A stretch of DNA of 64,000 nt from JAVBKX01 sp031553835 (GTDB lineage: Bacteria; Bacteroidota; Bacteroidia; Bacteroidales; Azobacteroidaceae). The position numbers were made by a program, and so were the translations under genes. The stretch covers positions 94,693 to 158,692 of the forward strand of contig JAVBKX010000010.1 in assembly GCA_031553835.1 (NCBI GenBank). The letters are read 5' to 3'. The number at the start of each line of letters is the position of its first letter. Position 1 is the stretch's first letter. Positions 1 to 8,087 of this stretch are shown in pieces. The notes under the pieces are model-generated. The model did not search any database and was not told the origin of the DNA. It saw nothing but the letters and a program-made list of their open reading frames with translations.

Positions 1-1
1 C

Positions 2-899
2 GGTCTGAATTCGATTTCTATCCCACCCAGTGTGACCACCATTGGCGACTGGGCTTTTGGAGAATGCACTAATTTAACCTCAATAACTATTCCCCGCAAT
101 GTAGTCGACATCAGTACATCGGCATTCAATCTCTGCACCAGTTTAACTCATTTTGAGGTAGCTGAGGAAAATACAAAATATTCGGCTTTGGATGGCGTAC
201 TTTACAACAAAAATAAAACGTCTATCATCCGTTATCCTCCTAATAAGGCCAATGCTTCATTTTCGATGCCTTCCTCTGTTACCGAAGTGGGTCGGTATGC
301 TTTCAGAGACTGCCTGAAAACAGTCTCTATCGAGGTATCAGACAATGTTTCCGGCATTGGCAGCGGAGCTTTTGCATGGAGTAAAAATACAGTCGGTAAC
401 ACTTTCTAAGAGCGTGAATTTTATCAATACCTATGCTTTCGGCGGATGCATGGACTTAACAGATCTTACTGTTTTTTGGGATTCTCCATCGGAAGTAACG
501 CTTGCCGTCGCCGAATGGCCGGAAGAGGATGTGTTTGTTGATGTAGATAAAAGCACTGTCAAGCTGCATGTTCCTCCCGGAACCAAAGAGGCTTATCAGG
601 TTGCTGATGTTTGGAAAGATTTCAACATCGCAGATGATGCGGTAACTTCATCTATTTCAGACGAAAAAACTGTTGCTCTTTATCTTTTTCCCAATCCGGT
701 GTCGGAAGGTTTCCGGGTTACAGGTCTTGAAAGCCCGGCAACACTCGTTTTGACTGATGTTTCCGGTTGCCGGATTTTCTATCAAGCAATAAGCAATGAT
801 GAATATATCGACGTTTCAGCATTGCGCGCAGGCTTGTACCTGGTAACGATATCCTCCATAGGAAAAGGTGTGTTTCAAGATAAAATAGTGAAGCAATAA
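2..899 (+). CDS. BspA-like leucine-rich repeat surface protein with T9SS sorting domain; 5' end outside window, frameshifted
   Basis: Reading starts at the window edge, so the N-terminus is missing. The visible part carries BspA-type (Treponema pallidum-like) leucine-rich repeats, with units such as SIPPSVTTIGDWAFGECTNL and FINTYAFGGCMDL. The last 75 or so residues form a T9SS type-A sorting domain: PNPVSEGF, then LTDVSG, then LRAGLYLV, ending in a Lys-rich tail. Such proteins are exported by the Por system and anchored on the cell surface, often for adhesion. The repeat frame runs to a stop at 407-409, while the continuing repeats and sorting domain are in the next frame (open to 899). Removing one A from the A5 run at 383-387 joins the frames smoothly. 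This is either a recent pseudogene or a base-call error. Family assignment is firm; the binding partner is unknown. Confidence 0.8.
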
Positions 900-935
900 A
901 ATAAATCTTTAAATGACCAATACCGGCAAAGGTTA

Positions 936-1160
936 TTGACAAGTCAATCCGAAATTAAAGCATTGCACACAAAAGTGGCTACACTTGCAACTACAAAAGG
1001 ATATAATGACCCGGGATACATGCATGATATCAAACAGATGGAAAAACGAAAGAAACGACTCCAAGAAACCGAGCTGGATCTCGAATTTACATCGCGGGAG
1101 TTAGCACTGAAAAAAAAATTAATCAAAACCCTGAAGGAACAATTGCAAAAACAGATTTGA
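936..1160 (+). CDS. small charged coiled-coil protein of unknown function
   Basis: A 74-residue reading frame from a TTG start follows the surface protein by 36 bases. It is rich in Lys and Glu, with a long predicted helix from about residue 30 (KQMEKRKKRLQETELDLEF onward) that looks like a coiled coil. There is no signal peptide or membrane segment. An in-frame ATG at 1020 would give a 46-residue version that keeps only the helix, so the start is uncertain. I do not recognise the family. It resembles short cytosolic helical proteins that are common in Bacteroidota, but no function can be assigned. Confidence 0.55.
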   Translation: MTSQSEIKALHTKVATLATTKGYNDPGYMHDIKQMEKRKKRLQETELDLEFTSRELALKKKLIKTLKEQLQKQI

Positions 1161-1183
1161 TGTTCTTTTCAATTTTATTACAT

Positions 1184-1234
1184 TTCTCCATTCTTAATTT
1201 TATTCCATGAAAAAATAGAATTAAGAATGGAGAA
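1184..1234. terminator. 16-bp perfect inverted repeat between convergent genes
   Basis: Arms 1184-1199 and 1219-1234 are exact reverse complements separated by 19 bases. The element lies between the plus-strand small gene ending at 1160 and the minus-strand PepSY-like gene ending at 1262, so it could act as a bidirectional terminator. It lacks a GC-rich stem, so it may instead be a small palindromic repeat. Confidence 0.5.
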
Positions 1235-1261
1235 TTAATCAATAGGAACCAAACTGTCATT

Positions 1262-1705
1262 TTAATCGTCTATTCCGATCAGATTGTATTTTAAATCGAA
1301 TTTCAGTTCCAGGCCATTATTCAATTTGACTTCATAATCACGCCTGTCACGGTCAATTTCAACAACATACGATTCTTTGTAATGCTGATTTACATAAGAC
1401 TGTATCATGGGGGGAACAATCCCCTCCGGCACGCGGGTAAATTCACAATCCACATCAGTCCAGTCGCCATCTTTATCAAATTCCACTTTGCTTCCGTTTG
1501 TAAAAATAATTTCATAGCTCTTGCTCATACCCATACATTCGGTTTCTTCTTTGACATAAGAAACATCGGAACCGGCAAAATATTTTTCAATAAACTGTTG
1601 GGCTGCAACCGGAAGCTGTTCACGTGTAATAGGTTTGTCATTGTCTGCCCACACCATTGTCTGCATCAAAATCGTGCATACCGATAATAAAATAACTCGT
1701 TTCAT
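1262..1705 (-). CDS. PepSY-like periplasmic protein (DUF2874-type)
   Basis: The 147-residue product has a clear Sec signal peptide (MKRVILLSVCTILMQTMVWA). Two tandem beta-alpha-beta units follow, typical of the PepSY-like / DUF2874 family. Marker segments are ITREQLPVAAQQFIEKYF (about 27-44), SYEIIFTNGSKVEFDKDGDW (about 63-82) and DYEVKLNNGLELKFDLKYN (about 123-141). These small periplasmic proteins are often encoded beside OmpR-type two-component systems in Bacteroidota and are thought to act as inhibitor or sensor proteins. Here it sits just downstream of a kinase/regulator pair on the same strand (62-base gap), so it may be that system's target or signal partner. Its ligand is unknown. Confidence 0.8.
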   Translation of the reverse strand: MKRVILLSVCTILMQTMVWADNDKPITREQLPVAAQQFIEKYFAGSDVSYVKEETECMGMSKSYEIIFTNGSKVEFDKDGDWTDVDCEFTRVPEGIVPPMIQSYVNQHYKESYVVEIDRDRRDYEVKLNNGLELKFDLKYNLIGIDD

Positions 1706-1767
1706 AATTTTATGTTTTTATTGTTTACGAAACAAAGTTGCTACACAAAACTGAAAAGAATATGAAA

Positions 1768-3042
1768 TCAGGAAAATAAAACAGAGAAAACATGTTTTTC
1801 TTCTAAATATACATACCGAAGCGAAAAACCATAGAGATCACAAACCGATTTGCACAAAGCAAGACCAAGACCGGTCGATCCTTCTTTCTTCGATCCTTGA
1901 TAAAAACGATTGAAAATCACGGCTGCATCCAATGCTTTTTCGGCGCCGGTATTAGACAGGATTATACTTGAGGCGGTGATTAAAATATGAATCTTTCCCA
2001 AATCACAATTATGCAGATAAGCGTTTTTCAACAAATTCCCGAATAAAACAGTTGCCAACATTTCATTCATACGGATAGTCAAAACAGCCTCTTCCTGTAT
2101 TGAAACGGTAATATGACGATCTGCATAAACCTCCGCATAATCGCCGGTCAATATGCGAATCAATTCATTTACAACTATTTCTTTTTGATCGACAAACTGA
2201 TTATTTTCGATTTTCGTCAGTAAAAGCAATGTCTTGTTGAGTTTGATAAGATGATCGACAGACGCCTTGGTTTTAAAAATTTCACTCAATTGAGACTCTG
2301 TCAATCCGGCATCTTCCGACAACATTTCCAACCGGTTGCGGCAAACAGCTAATGGGGTTTGCAATTCATGCGAGGCATGACCGATGAATGCCTTTTGCTG
2401 TTCGTAAGCTTCAATATTTCGAATGGCACTGCGCACAACAGCTTCATTCAGTTTACGAAATTCCGTTACATTCGTCGGATTTGTGAATTCGGGCATCACT
2501 CGTTCCACCTTAAAATTATCCAACCAGGTCAATAAATTGTATAACGGTCTGAAACTCCGGTGCAATACCCAGACATTAATGATAATAATCGCCAATAGCA
2601 ACGCCATGTAAAGAATGACAATCCACCACAGGATCGTTTCCTGCAAATCAGATTTTTCTATCGTCGGAATCGAAACCGTCAATTCATAATATTCATTCGC
2701 AGCATCTTTAAAAATCGTTTTCAGCATACGGGCAGGTTCGGTCTCTCGCTTCGATGTTATATACACCATTTCATCATAATAACGAATACCCGCATGTTGG
2801 GCTGCATAAGATGAAGATACCTTTGCCAGATGATAGCTGTTATTCGTCCCGTTATCTTCCGAAGGCAATGCTTCTCCGGCCAATGCCCGGGTAATGATAA
2901 ATTCGGAGTAATCTTCCAACGAATCATCGGTTTCATCGTTGATTTCTTCCACAATGATAAAATAAAACAAGGAAGTCCACGCGGCAAAGAGCGCCAATAA
3001 TGCAATAGAAATGCGTGATATAATATGAAAAGAGAGTTTCAT
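1768..3042 (-). CDS. sensor histidine kinase (HisKA/HATPase, OmpR-partner type)
   Basis: A 424-residue membrane kinase. A first membrane helix lies at about 10-32, followed by a periplasmic sensing loop of roughly 100 residues. A second helix at about 138-160 (ILWWIVILYMALLLAIIII) leads into a HAMP-like linker. The HisKA box SHELQTPL contains the phospho-accepting His225. The ATPase domain has the N-box LFGNLLKNAYLHN and the G-box GSTGLGLALCKSV. Its ATG overlaps the stop of the response regulator gene by four bases, so the pair is translationally coupled. A PepSY-like gene follows downstream. This is a classical two-component kinase, not a hybrid sensor. The signal is unknown. Confidence 0.93.
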   Translation of the reverse strand: MKLSFHIISRISIALLALFAAWTSLFYFIIVEEINDETDDSLEDYSEFIITRALAGEALPSEDNGTNNSYHLAKVSSSYAAQHAGIRYYDEMVYITSKRETEPARMLKTIFKDAANEYYELTVSIPTIEKSDLQETILWWIVILYMALLLAIIIINVWVLHRSFRPLYNLLTWLDNFKVERVMPEFTNPTNVTEFRKLNEAVVRSAIRNIEAYEQQKAFIGHASHELQTPLAVCRNRLEMLSEDAGLTESQLSEIFKTKASVDHLIKLNKTLLLLTKIENNQFVDQKEIVVNELIRILTGDYAEVYADRHITVSIQEEAVLTIRMNEMLATVLFGNLLKNAYLHNCDLGKIHILITASSIILSNTGAEKALDAAVIFNRFYQGSKKEGSTGLGLALCKSVCDLYGFSLRYVYLEEKHVFSVLFS

Positions 3043-3719
3043 TGCTCCATCACTAATTTATAACCGAAGCCATATACCGCTTTAATTTCGATATTGGCTT
3101 CCGCCTCATTCATTTTTTTGCGTAAGTTTTTGATTTGAGCATAGATAAAATCAAAATTATCCACCTGGTCGATATGATCGCCCCATACGGCTTCGGCCAA
3201 AGTCGCTTTATCAACCAACCGGTCGGGACGCGAAATGAAGTAGCTGAGAATATCATATTCTTTCCGGTTTAGTTCCAACCATTTTCCCCCGACAAATACT
3301 TCGCACTTGTCCGGCACTATTTTCACATTACCTAAATCAATTGTCATTTCGCCCTGGTGACGATTCCTCCGGATGAGGCTTTTAACCCGGGCATTGAGTT
3401 CCGACAAATGAAATGGCTTCGCTAAATAATCGTCCGCTCCCAGTTCCAACCCGGCCACCTTGTCATCCACCGAATCTTTCGCAGAGACAATAATCACATT
3501 TTCCTGTTTGTGCATTTCTTTCAATTGTTGCAACAGTGCCAGGCCATTGCCGTCTGGCAACATAATATCAAGTAGGATGCATTCGTAATCGTACACCGAT
3601 ATTTTTTGCAATGCATCCCGAAATGTACCGGCTGTTTCCACCACATAGCGTTCTTTTTCAAGCGAACGCTGCATGATTTCGCGCAACGAAGGATCATCTT
3701 CCACGATCAGGATTTTCAT
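3039..3719 (-). CDS. OmpR/PhoB-family DNA-binding response regulator
   Basis: A 226-residue regulator. The receiver domain spans about 1-115, with acidic pocket EDD at 7-9, phospho-acceptor Asp51 in LLDIMLPDG, and the conserved Lys in DYLAKPF near 102. A winged-helix output domain fills about 125-224 (ELNRKEYDILSYFISRPDRL, with the recognition region near YAQIKNLRKKM). It is the upstream gene of a coupled operon with the histidine kinase (four-base overlap) and the PepSY-like gene. A terminator separates it from the GH43 gene upstream, so its promoter must lie within about 3720-3800. Confidence 0.95.
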   Translation of the reverse strand: MKILIVEDDPSLREIMQRSLEKERYVVETAGTFRDALQKISVYDYECILLDIMLPDGNGLALLQQLKEMHKQENVIIVSAKDSVDDKVAGLELGADDYLAKPFHLSELNARVKSLIRRNRHQGEMTIDLGNVKIVPDKCEVFVGGKWLELNRKEYDILSYFISRPDRLVDKATLAEAVWGDHIDQVDNFDFIYAQIKNLRKKMNEAEANIEIKAVYGFGYKLVMEQ

Positions 3720-3800
3720 TTTGGCATTAATTTTTTCATAAAGTTACACGTAAAAACTGAAAAAGGGCTGAAATTGTTGTGAAAATCAAAACTGTTCACG

Positions 3801-3845
3801 CTTAAATGAAAAAAGCCCGCATATTTCGGGCTTTTTTCATTTAAG
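3801..3845 (-). terminator. strong rho-independent terminator (19-bp perfect stem)
   Basis: Arms 3801-3819 and 3827-3845 are perfectly complementary, with a seven-base loop. The stem top is GC-rich (AAGCCCG/CGGGCTT), and runs of A and T flank it on both strands. It lies 13 bases beyond the stop of the minus-strand GH43 gene and ends PUL1 transcription before the response regulator gene. It would also work in the other direction. Confidence 0.92.
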
Positions 3846-3857
3846 TAAAACTACCAA

Positions 3858-4967
3858 TTATTTATATTCGCTTACTACTTTTCCTTGTAACGATGGGCCA
3901 TGTACAGACAATTTCCCCTCATTATCAATTTGAATCGGATCGATAAAGACCATCCGTTTATCGCCCGTTGCACTTGTTCTGGCATGATAAACACATAGCT
4001 TTTGACCTGAAGGCAAAGAGAGCACCATATTATGGCCAGTTCCCGTTACATTACCACCTTCTGCTACATTTTTTTGCAACACCGGATTATTATCGGCTTT
4101 CACAAAAGGGCCTAAAGGATTTTGAGCAGTCGCATAGCCTACGGCATAATTTTGACCTCCGAAATAATTAGCCGAATACATCATGTAATAAGTATTTTTT
4201 TCTTTGAAAATAAAAGAGCCTTCCGTCCAACGGCGATTTACTTCTCCTGAAGTTACAGAACGACTTTCCCATTCTGCCTGAGTATCATTCATCGTGGATG
4301 GAGGGCTTAACAACAATTGCGGTTCCCCGACAATACCGGAAAAATCCGGTTTTAGTTCGACACCATACACCCAACTTTCTTCGATTTCTTCAAAAGAACC
4401 ATTTTCTTTGGCCCAATTGGAAATTTCGCTTTCCACCGGATGTTTATAACAACAACGGGAATAATACAAATACACTTTCCGATGATCGTCATCAAAATAC
4501 AAGTTGGCATCAATCACAGGATATCCCGGATCAAATACAGGACCGCCGTTTAATTCGACAAACGGTCCTGTAGGTGAATCTGAAACAGCGACACCTATCC
4601 GGAAATTTTCACCTTCGTTAGTCGGATTCCATTTCCAGTTAGCGCTATACCACAAATAATATTTTCCATCTCTTTCATATACTTCAGGAGCCCAGAAACA
4701 ATCTACTGTCCAAGAGTCGGGAGTTGCACCCTGATATACCAATCCTTCACTTTGCCAATGTACCAAATCGTCGGAAGAATAGACCTCAAATCCTTTGATA
4801 TCTTCACTGGTTCCGTACATAAAATACCGGCCTGTTTCCGTTTGTAGTATAAACGGGTCGCCAAAAGAAACCGGCAACGGATTTGTATAGACAATTTCCT
4901 GTTTTGATGGTTTACAGGATACAAGTAACAGGCTTATTAACAAGCCACTTAACAATAGATGTTTCAT
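3858..4967 (-). CDS. glycoside hydrolase family 43 lipoprotein
   Basis: A 369-residue lipoprotein (lipobox ending at Cys18, LLLVSCKPS) with a five-bladed beta-propeller of GH43 type. The three expected acidic residues are visible: base Asp37 in FGDPFIL, pKa-tuning Asp153 in VIDANLYF, and acid Glu249 in RWTEGSFIF. The motif FWAPEVYERDGKYYLWYS is also typical. GH43 enzymes are mostly beta-xylosidases, alpha-L-arabinofuranosidases or exo-galactanases; the exact activity cannot be read here. The residues after the Cys (KPSKQ) lack the acidic export signal, so the protein may face the periplasm. It is the last gene of the SusC-SusD-GH43-VCBS-GH43 minus-strand series, 27 bases after the FG-GAP gene. 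Confidence 0.9.
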   Translation of the reverse strand: MKHLLLSGLLISLLLVSCKPSKQEIVYTNPLPVSFGDPFILQTETGRYFMYGTSEDIKGFEVYSSDDLVHWQSEGLVYQGATPDSWTVDCFWAPEVYERDGKYYLWYSANWKWNPTNEGENFRIGVAVSDSPTGPFVELNGGPVFDPGYPVIDANLYFDDDHRKVYLYYSRCCYKHPVESEISNWAKENGSFEEIEESWVYGVELKPDFSGIVGEPQLLLSPPSTMNDTQAEWESRSVTSGEVNRRWTEGSFIFKEKNTYYMMYSANYFGGQNYAVGYATAQNPLGPFVKADNNPVLQKNVAEGGNVTGTGHNMVLSLPSGQKLCVYHARTSATGDKRMVFIDPIQIDNEGKLSVHGPSLQGKVVSEYK

Positions 4968-4994
4968 ACATAAATAAATTTAGACACGAAGATA

Positions 4995-6818
4995 TTAATA
5001 AACAGCTAATTTTGTTGTATAAACAGAAGCCTCCGTTTTGATTTCCAGGATATATACACCTTTCTGCAAAATGGTTGCAATGTCTTGACTCAACGCTTGA
5101 TTAATAACAGCCAATCCGTTCATATTGATAACGCGTAGTGTTGCGTTCTCAGTCAATTCATGTCTGTTTACAATCTCCAATTTGCCGTCTTCCACAACAA
5201 ATTCAGGATGGAATGCTTGTTCAATTTTTACAGATTGAGGAGTACCAATAGTAAATGTTTGCATAGCAGCAAAACTTCCCCCTTTGTAAGCGCCATTAAT
5301 AGCCTGCACTGTCCATTCATACACGCCATCAGGCAGAGTGTACAATTCCCACCTGTTATTGGTAAACACATTGCCTAAACCGGTCGTTTTTCTCCAACCG
5401 TCATTTTCTCCTCCTATGACAGCCATCGGGTTGTACAACCATTTTCCGGTCGTTTTATTTTTCAACGCGACATTGTATGTTGTCCCTTTTTTCGTGGATT
5501 CACTACCTGGAGCCGTCCATTCCAACACCACCATCAATTCGTCTCCCGAACCTTCTGTCGTTTGTTTCAGACCGGTAGGAGCAGCCGGTTTCGCAGATGC
5601 AGCTGTCGAAGTATTCAAATTGTAACCGCAAATATTTTTATTGTATTTTCCTACCTGGGTAGCCTGATCGCCATTGTATCCCATGGTCAACAAATCGATT
5701 TTGCCGTCATTATTCAAATCAGCCACTTCATAAGTATTTTCCGATACTCCCGGGAAGAATGAATCGCTTAACGGACTTTCAGTAAAACTAAAATTTGCGG
5801 GATCGGAACAAAGGAAAAGAGAAGTCGCCTGACGTCCTTTAGTACCGCTCCATCCTCCCAGTATGATATCCAAGTCGCCATCATTGTCCCAATCGATCAG
5901 AGCGCTGCCGCCTCCCACGCCGATTTGACGGTAATCAGCGAATGTTGCCATTGGAGTCATTGTTCCTTCTTCATTTTTATATATACGGAATATATTGTCG
6001 CTATTTTCTCCATCAGCTCCTCCATCACCATTCAATAACAAATCGAGCCAACCATCGCCGTTCACATCTCCCCAAGTCGCGGATCCATATCCCTTGCGGA
6101 TAATATTAGGTTGCGGATATGTCGTCAGATTTCCAAAACCATCATTTTTCAACGTGGAACTATAACGAGTATGGTTTACATCATCCCAACCATTGATAAA
6201 CAAATCGATGTAGCCATCATTATTGAAATCAATAGCAGTAGCTTCCGGATCCACCAAATGCATTCCGGCAAACGAAGTTTTATCTTCCACAAAGGTGCCA
6301 TCCTGTTGTTGAAAGAACAGCGCGCAATTTTCCATTCCATTACCGGTCATAAAATAATCCAGCAAGCCATCATTGTTAAAATCTGCAAATCCACAGGAGA
6401 TCGTAGCATTGATGATAGGATATTTGTCTGATATGGTAAATTTACCGGTTCCATCATTAATCGCAATACCATTATTCACTACATTATTATCTCCTCCATT
6501 ACCATTGAAGATAAAATCCAAATCCCCATCTCCGTCAATATCTCCAAAACGGATGCAGGCAAAATGACCCGGCGTAATATTACCCAAGTCTTGTTTTGTA
6601 TAAGTACCATCGCCATTATTGATCATAATAGCGCCTTTGATTATTCCAGTTGTTCTTCCGCTGAATACTACATCCAGCCGGCCATCACCATTGATGTCTC
6701 CCACAGCAATATCTCCATGCTGAGGATCTGTCTCAACATCAAATTCCACAAATTGTGCATTCACACTCAATGCACAACATAAAGCTAAAAACCAAGCAGT
6801 AATTTTTTTCATGATCAT
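4995..6818 (-). CDS. FG-GAP/VCBS-repeat protein with T9SS sorting domain
   Basis: A 607-residue secreted protein with a Sec signal peptide ending in NAQ. At least seven calcium-binding FG-GAP/VCBS blades fill residues 25-380, marked by repeated DINGDGRLD, DIDGDGDLD, DFNNDGLLD and DWDNDGDLD loops, and would form a beta-propeller. A fibronectin-III-like segment follows (about 410-520, beginning PAAPTGLKQ). The last 75 or so residues form a T9SS sorting domain (LRVINMNG, QKGVYILEI, TTKLAVY). No catalytic motif is seen. Its position between two GH43 genes suggests a surface-anchored glycan-binding or structural role in PUL1. The start could also be the second Met, two codons in. Confidence 0.87.
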   Translation of the reverse strand: MIMKKITAWFLALCCALSVNAQFVEFDVETDPQHGDIAVGDINGDGRLDVVFSGRTTGIIKGAIMINNGDGTYTKQDLGNITPGHFACIRFGDIDGDGDLDFIFNGNGGDNNVVNNGIAINDGTGKFTISDKYPIINATISCGFADFNNDGLLDYFMTGNGMENCALFFQQQDGTFVEDKTSFAGMHLVDPEATAIDFNNDGYIDLFINGWDDVNHTRYSSTLKNDGFGNLTTYPQPNIIRKGYGSATWGDVNGDGWLDLLLNGDGGADGENSDNIFRIYKNEEGTMTPMATFADYRQIGVGGGSALIDWDNDGDLDIILGGWSGTKGRQATSLFLCSDPANFSFTESPLSDSFFPGVSENTYEVADLNNDGKIDLLTMGYNGDQATQVGKYNKNICGYNLNTSTAASAKPAAPTGLKQTTEGSGDELMVVLEWTAPGSESTKKGTTYNVALKNKTTGKWLYNPMAVIGGENDGWRKTTGLGNVFTNNRWELYTLPDGVYEWTVQAINGAYKGGSFAAMQTFTIGTPQSVKIEQAFHPEFVVEDGKLEIVNRHELTENATLRVINMNGLAVINQALSQDIATILQKGVYILEIKTEASVYTTKLAVY

Positions 6819-6848
6819 TTACGTTTTAAAGATTATACATATAATTTT

Positions 6849-6957
6849 GGGTACAAGGCGAAAGGTACAAGGCGAAGGATCTCGATACATGATTTTTTAC
6901 CCTTCACCTTTCACCTTGTACCTTGTACCTTTCGCCCTTCACCTTGTACCTTGCACC
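6849..6957. repeat. cluster of short direct and inverted repeats
   Basis: The 147-base gap between the GH43 gene (stop at 6966) and the FG-GAP gene holds repeated copies of GGTACAAGGCGAA-type units (6849-6878) and of their complement, CACCTTGTACCTT (6901-6957). The arms can fold into a long imperfect hairpin. It may be an attenuator or processing site inside the PUL1 transcript, or a small palindromic repeat family. Confidence 0.65.
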
Positions 6958-6965
6958 TATAATTA

Positions 6966-8057
6966 TCATTGAGCCGTCTTAAAATTCGGGGTTCTTTTTT
7001 GAGTAGAACTCGGAAATCCACCTGGAATGGAAGGCCATCCGTCGTTCCAAAAAATCTCATCCATCATTAAAGGCCGGCGCGTAGCTCCGTTGGGAAGCAA
7101 CGGATTAGAATAAGCGATGGCATGATAAATTATAAATTCCCTGCCATCATTATCGGTAAATATCTCGCCGTTGTGTCCCGGACCAACCCATCCCGACTGT
7201 TGATCGCCATAGAGAAAAGGAGTTCCTTCCTGTCCATTATTAATAACCTCGGCTCCTGTTTTCGTCTTATAAGGGCCTTTGATATTGTCGGCCACAGCTA
7301 CAGTAACATGATATTTGCTGTCTTTTCCTTCACAACAACTTCCTACTGATCCAAAGAAATAAAATTTCCCGTCTTTAGGATAAATATAAGCCGCTTCAAA
7401 AGCATTGCCGGCTATTTTGAATTTCTGACCCACTGTAGTTTTCATATCATCCGCCATTTCAATTCCGTAAATACCTTGAAAACTACCCCAGAATAAATAT
7501 CGCTTTAGATTACGGCCTACTCCTGTTTCCATAAAAAACGGGTCGATACTGTTAGCCACTCCAATAGAGCTGGAATCAAATACTTTTCCCAAATCTGTAA
7601 AAGGGCCATAAGGATAATCTGCCGAGCCTACCCCAATTCCGGGATTGCTATCACCCCAGTTAGACATACTGTAGTAGAGGTAATATTTTCCGTTTCTAAA
7701 TACAATGCAAGGAGCCCACAACCCGCCACCACTACTTTTCCAGGTAGGTTTTGTAATAAAGGCATCCGCTACATATTCCCATTTAACCATGTTTTTTGAC
7801 CGCACGATCGGAATCAATCTGTTAATACCCGGCGACCATGTATTTTCTGTTCCATACGCATAAAACCATCCATCATTTGCCCTGATCGCTGTGGGATCTG
7901 CCAAATCAGGCTCAAACAAAGGATTTTGATACAATGTATCTGCCGAACTGGGTGGTTCATTCCATATCAGTACTTCCTCTTTATCATCTTTGCATGAGCA
8001 ATAAAAAGGGAGAGTGAGTATTATTGTCAGTATTAATATACAAAATTTTGTTTTCAT
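6966..8057 (-). CDS. glycoside hydrolase family 43 lipoprotein (arabinanase/arabinofuranosidase-like)
   Basis: A 363-residue lipoprotein. The lipobox Cys is Cys20 or Cys22 in FYCSCKDDKEE, and the acidic run after it resembles the Bacteroidota surface-export signal. GH43 propeller motifs are complete: base Asp54 in LADPTAI, Asp172 in SIDPFFM, and acid Glu221 in AFEAAYIY. GLWAPCIVFRNGKYYLYYS and VGPGHNGEIFTDNDGREF also match arabinan-active members. The second GH43 of this locus (3858-4967) is only distantly similar, so the pair probably act on different linkages. It follows SusD by 30 bases and is likely co-transcribed with it. Confidence 0.9.
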   Translation of the reverse strand: MKTKFCILILTIILTLPFYCSCKDDKEEVLIWNEPPSSADTLYQNPLFEPDLADPTAIRANDGWFYAYGTENTWSPGINRLIPIVRSKNMVKWEYVADAFITKPTWKSSGGGLWAPCIVFRNGKYYLYYSMSNWGDSNPGIGVGSADYPYGPFTDLGKVFDSSSIGVANSIDPFFMETGVGRNLKRYLFWGSFQGIYGIEMADDMKTTVGQKFKIAGNAFEAAYIYPKDGKFYFFGSVGSCCEGKDSKYHVTVAVADNIKGPYKTKTGAEVINNGQEGTPFLYGDQQSGWVGPGHNGEIFTDNDGREFIIYHAIAYSNPLLPNGATRRPLMMDEIFWNDGWPSIPGGFPSSTQKRTPNFKTAQ

Positions 8058-8087
8058 GATCTGTAAACTTTTTATTAAAATGATTAA

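Noticed and set aside
383..409. Programmed ribosomal frameshift in the BspA-like gene
   Set aside because: There is no slippery heptamer followed by a structured stem; a simple A-run length change explains it better.
913..939. ATG-initiated nine-codon frame before the small coiled-coil gene
   Set aside because: It stops after eight residues in another frame; nothing supports it as a leader peptide.
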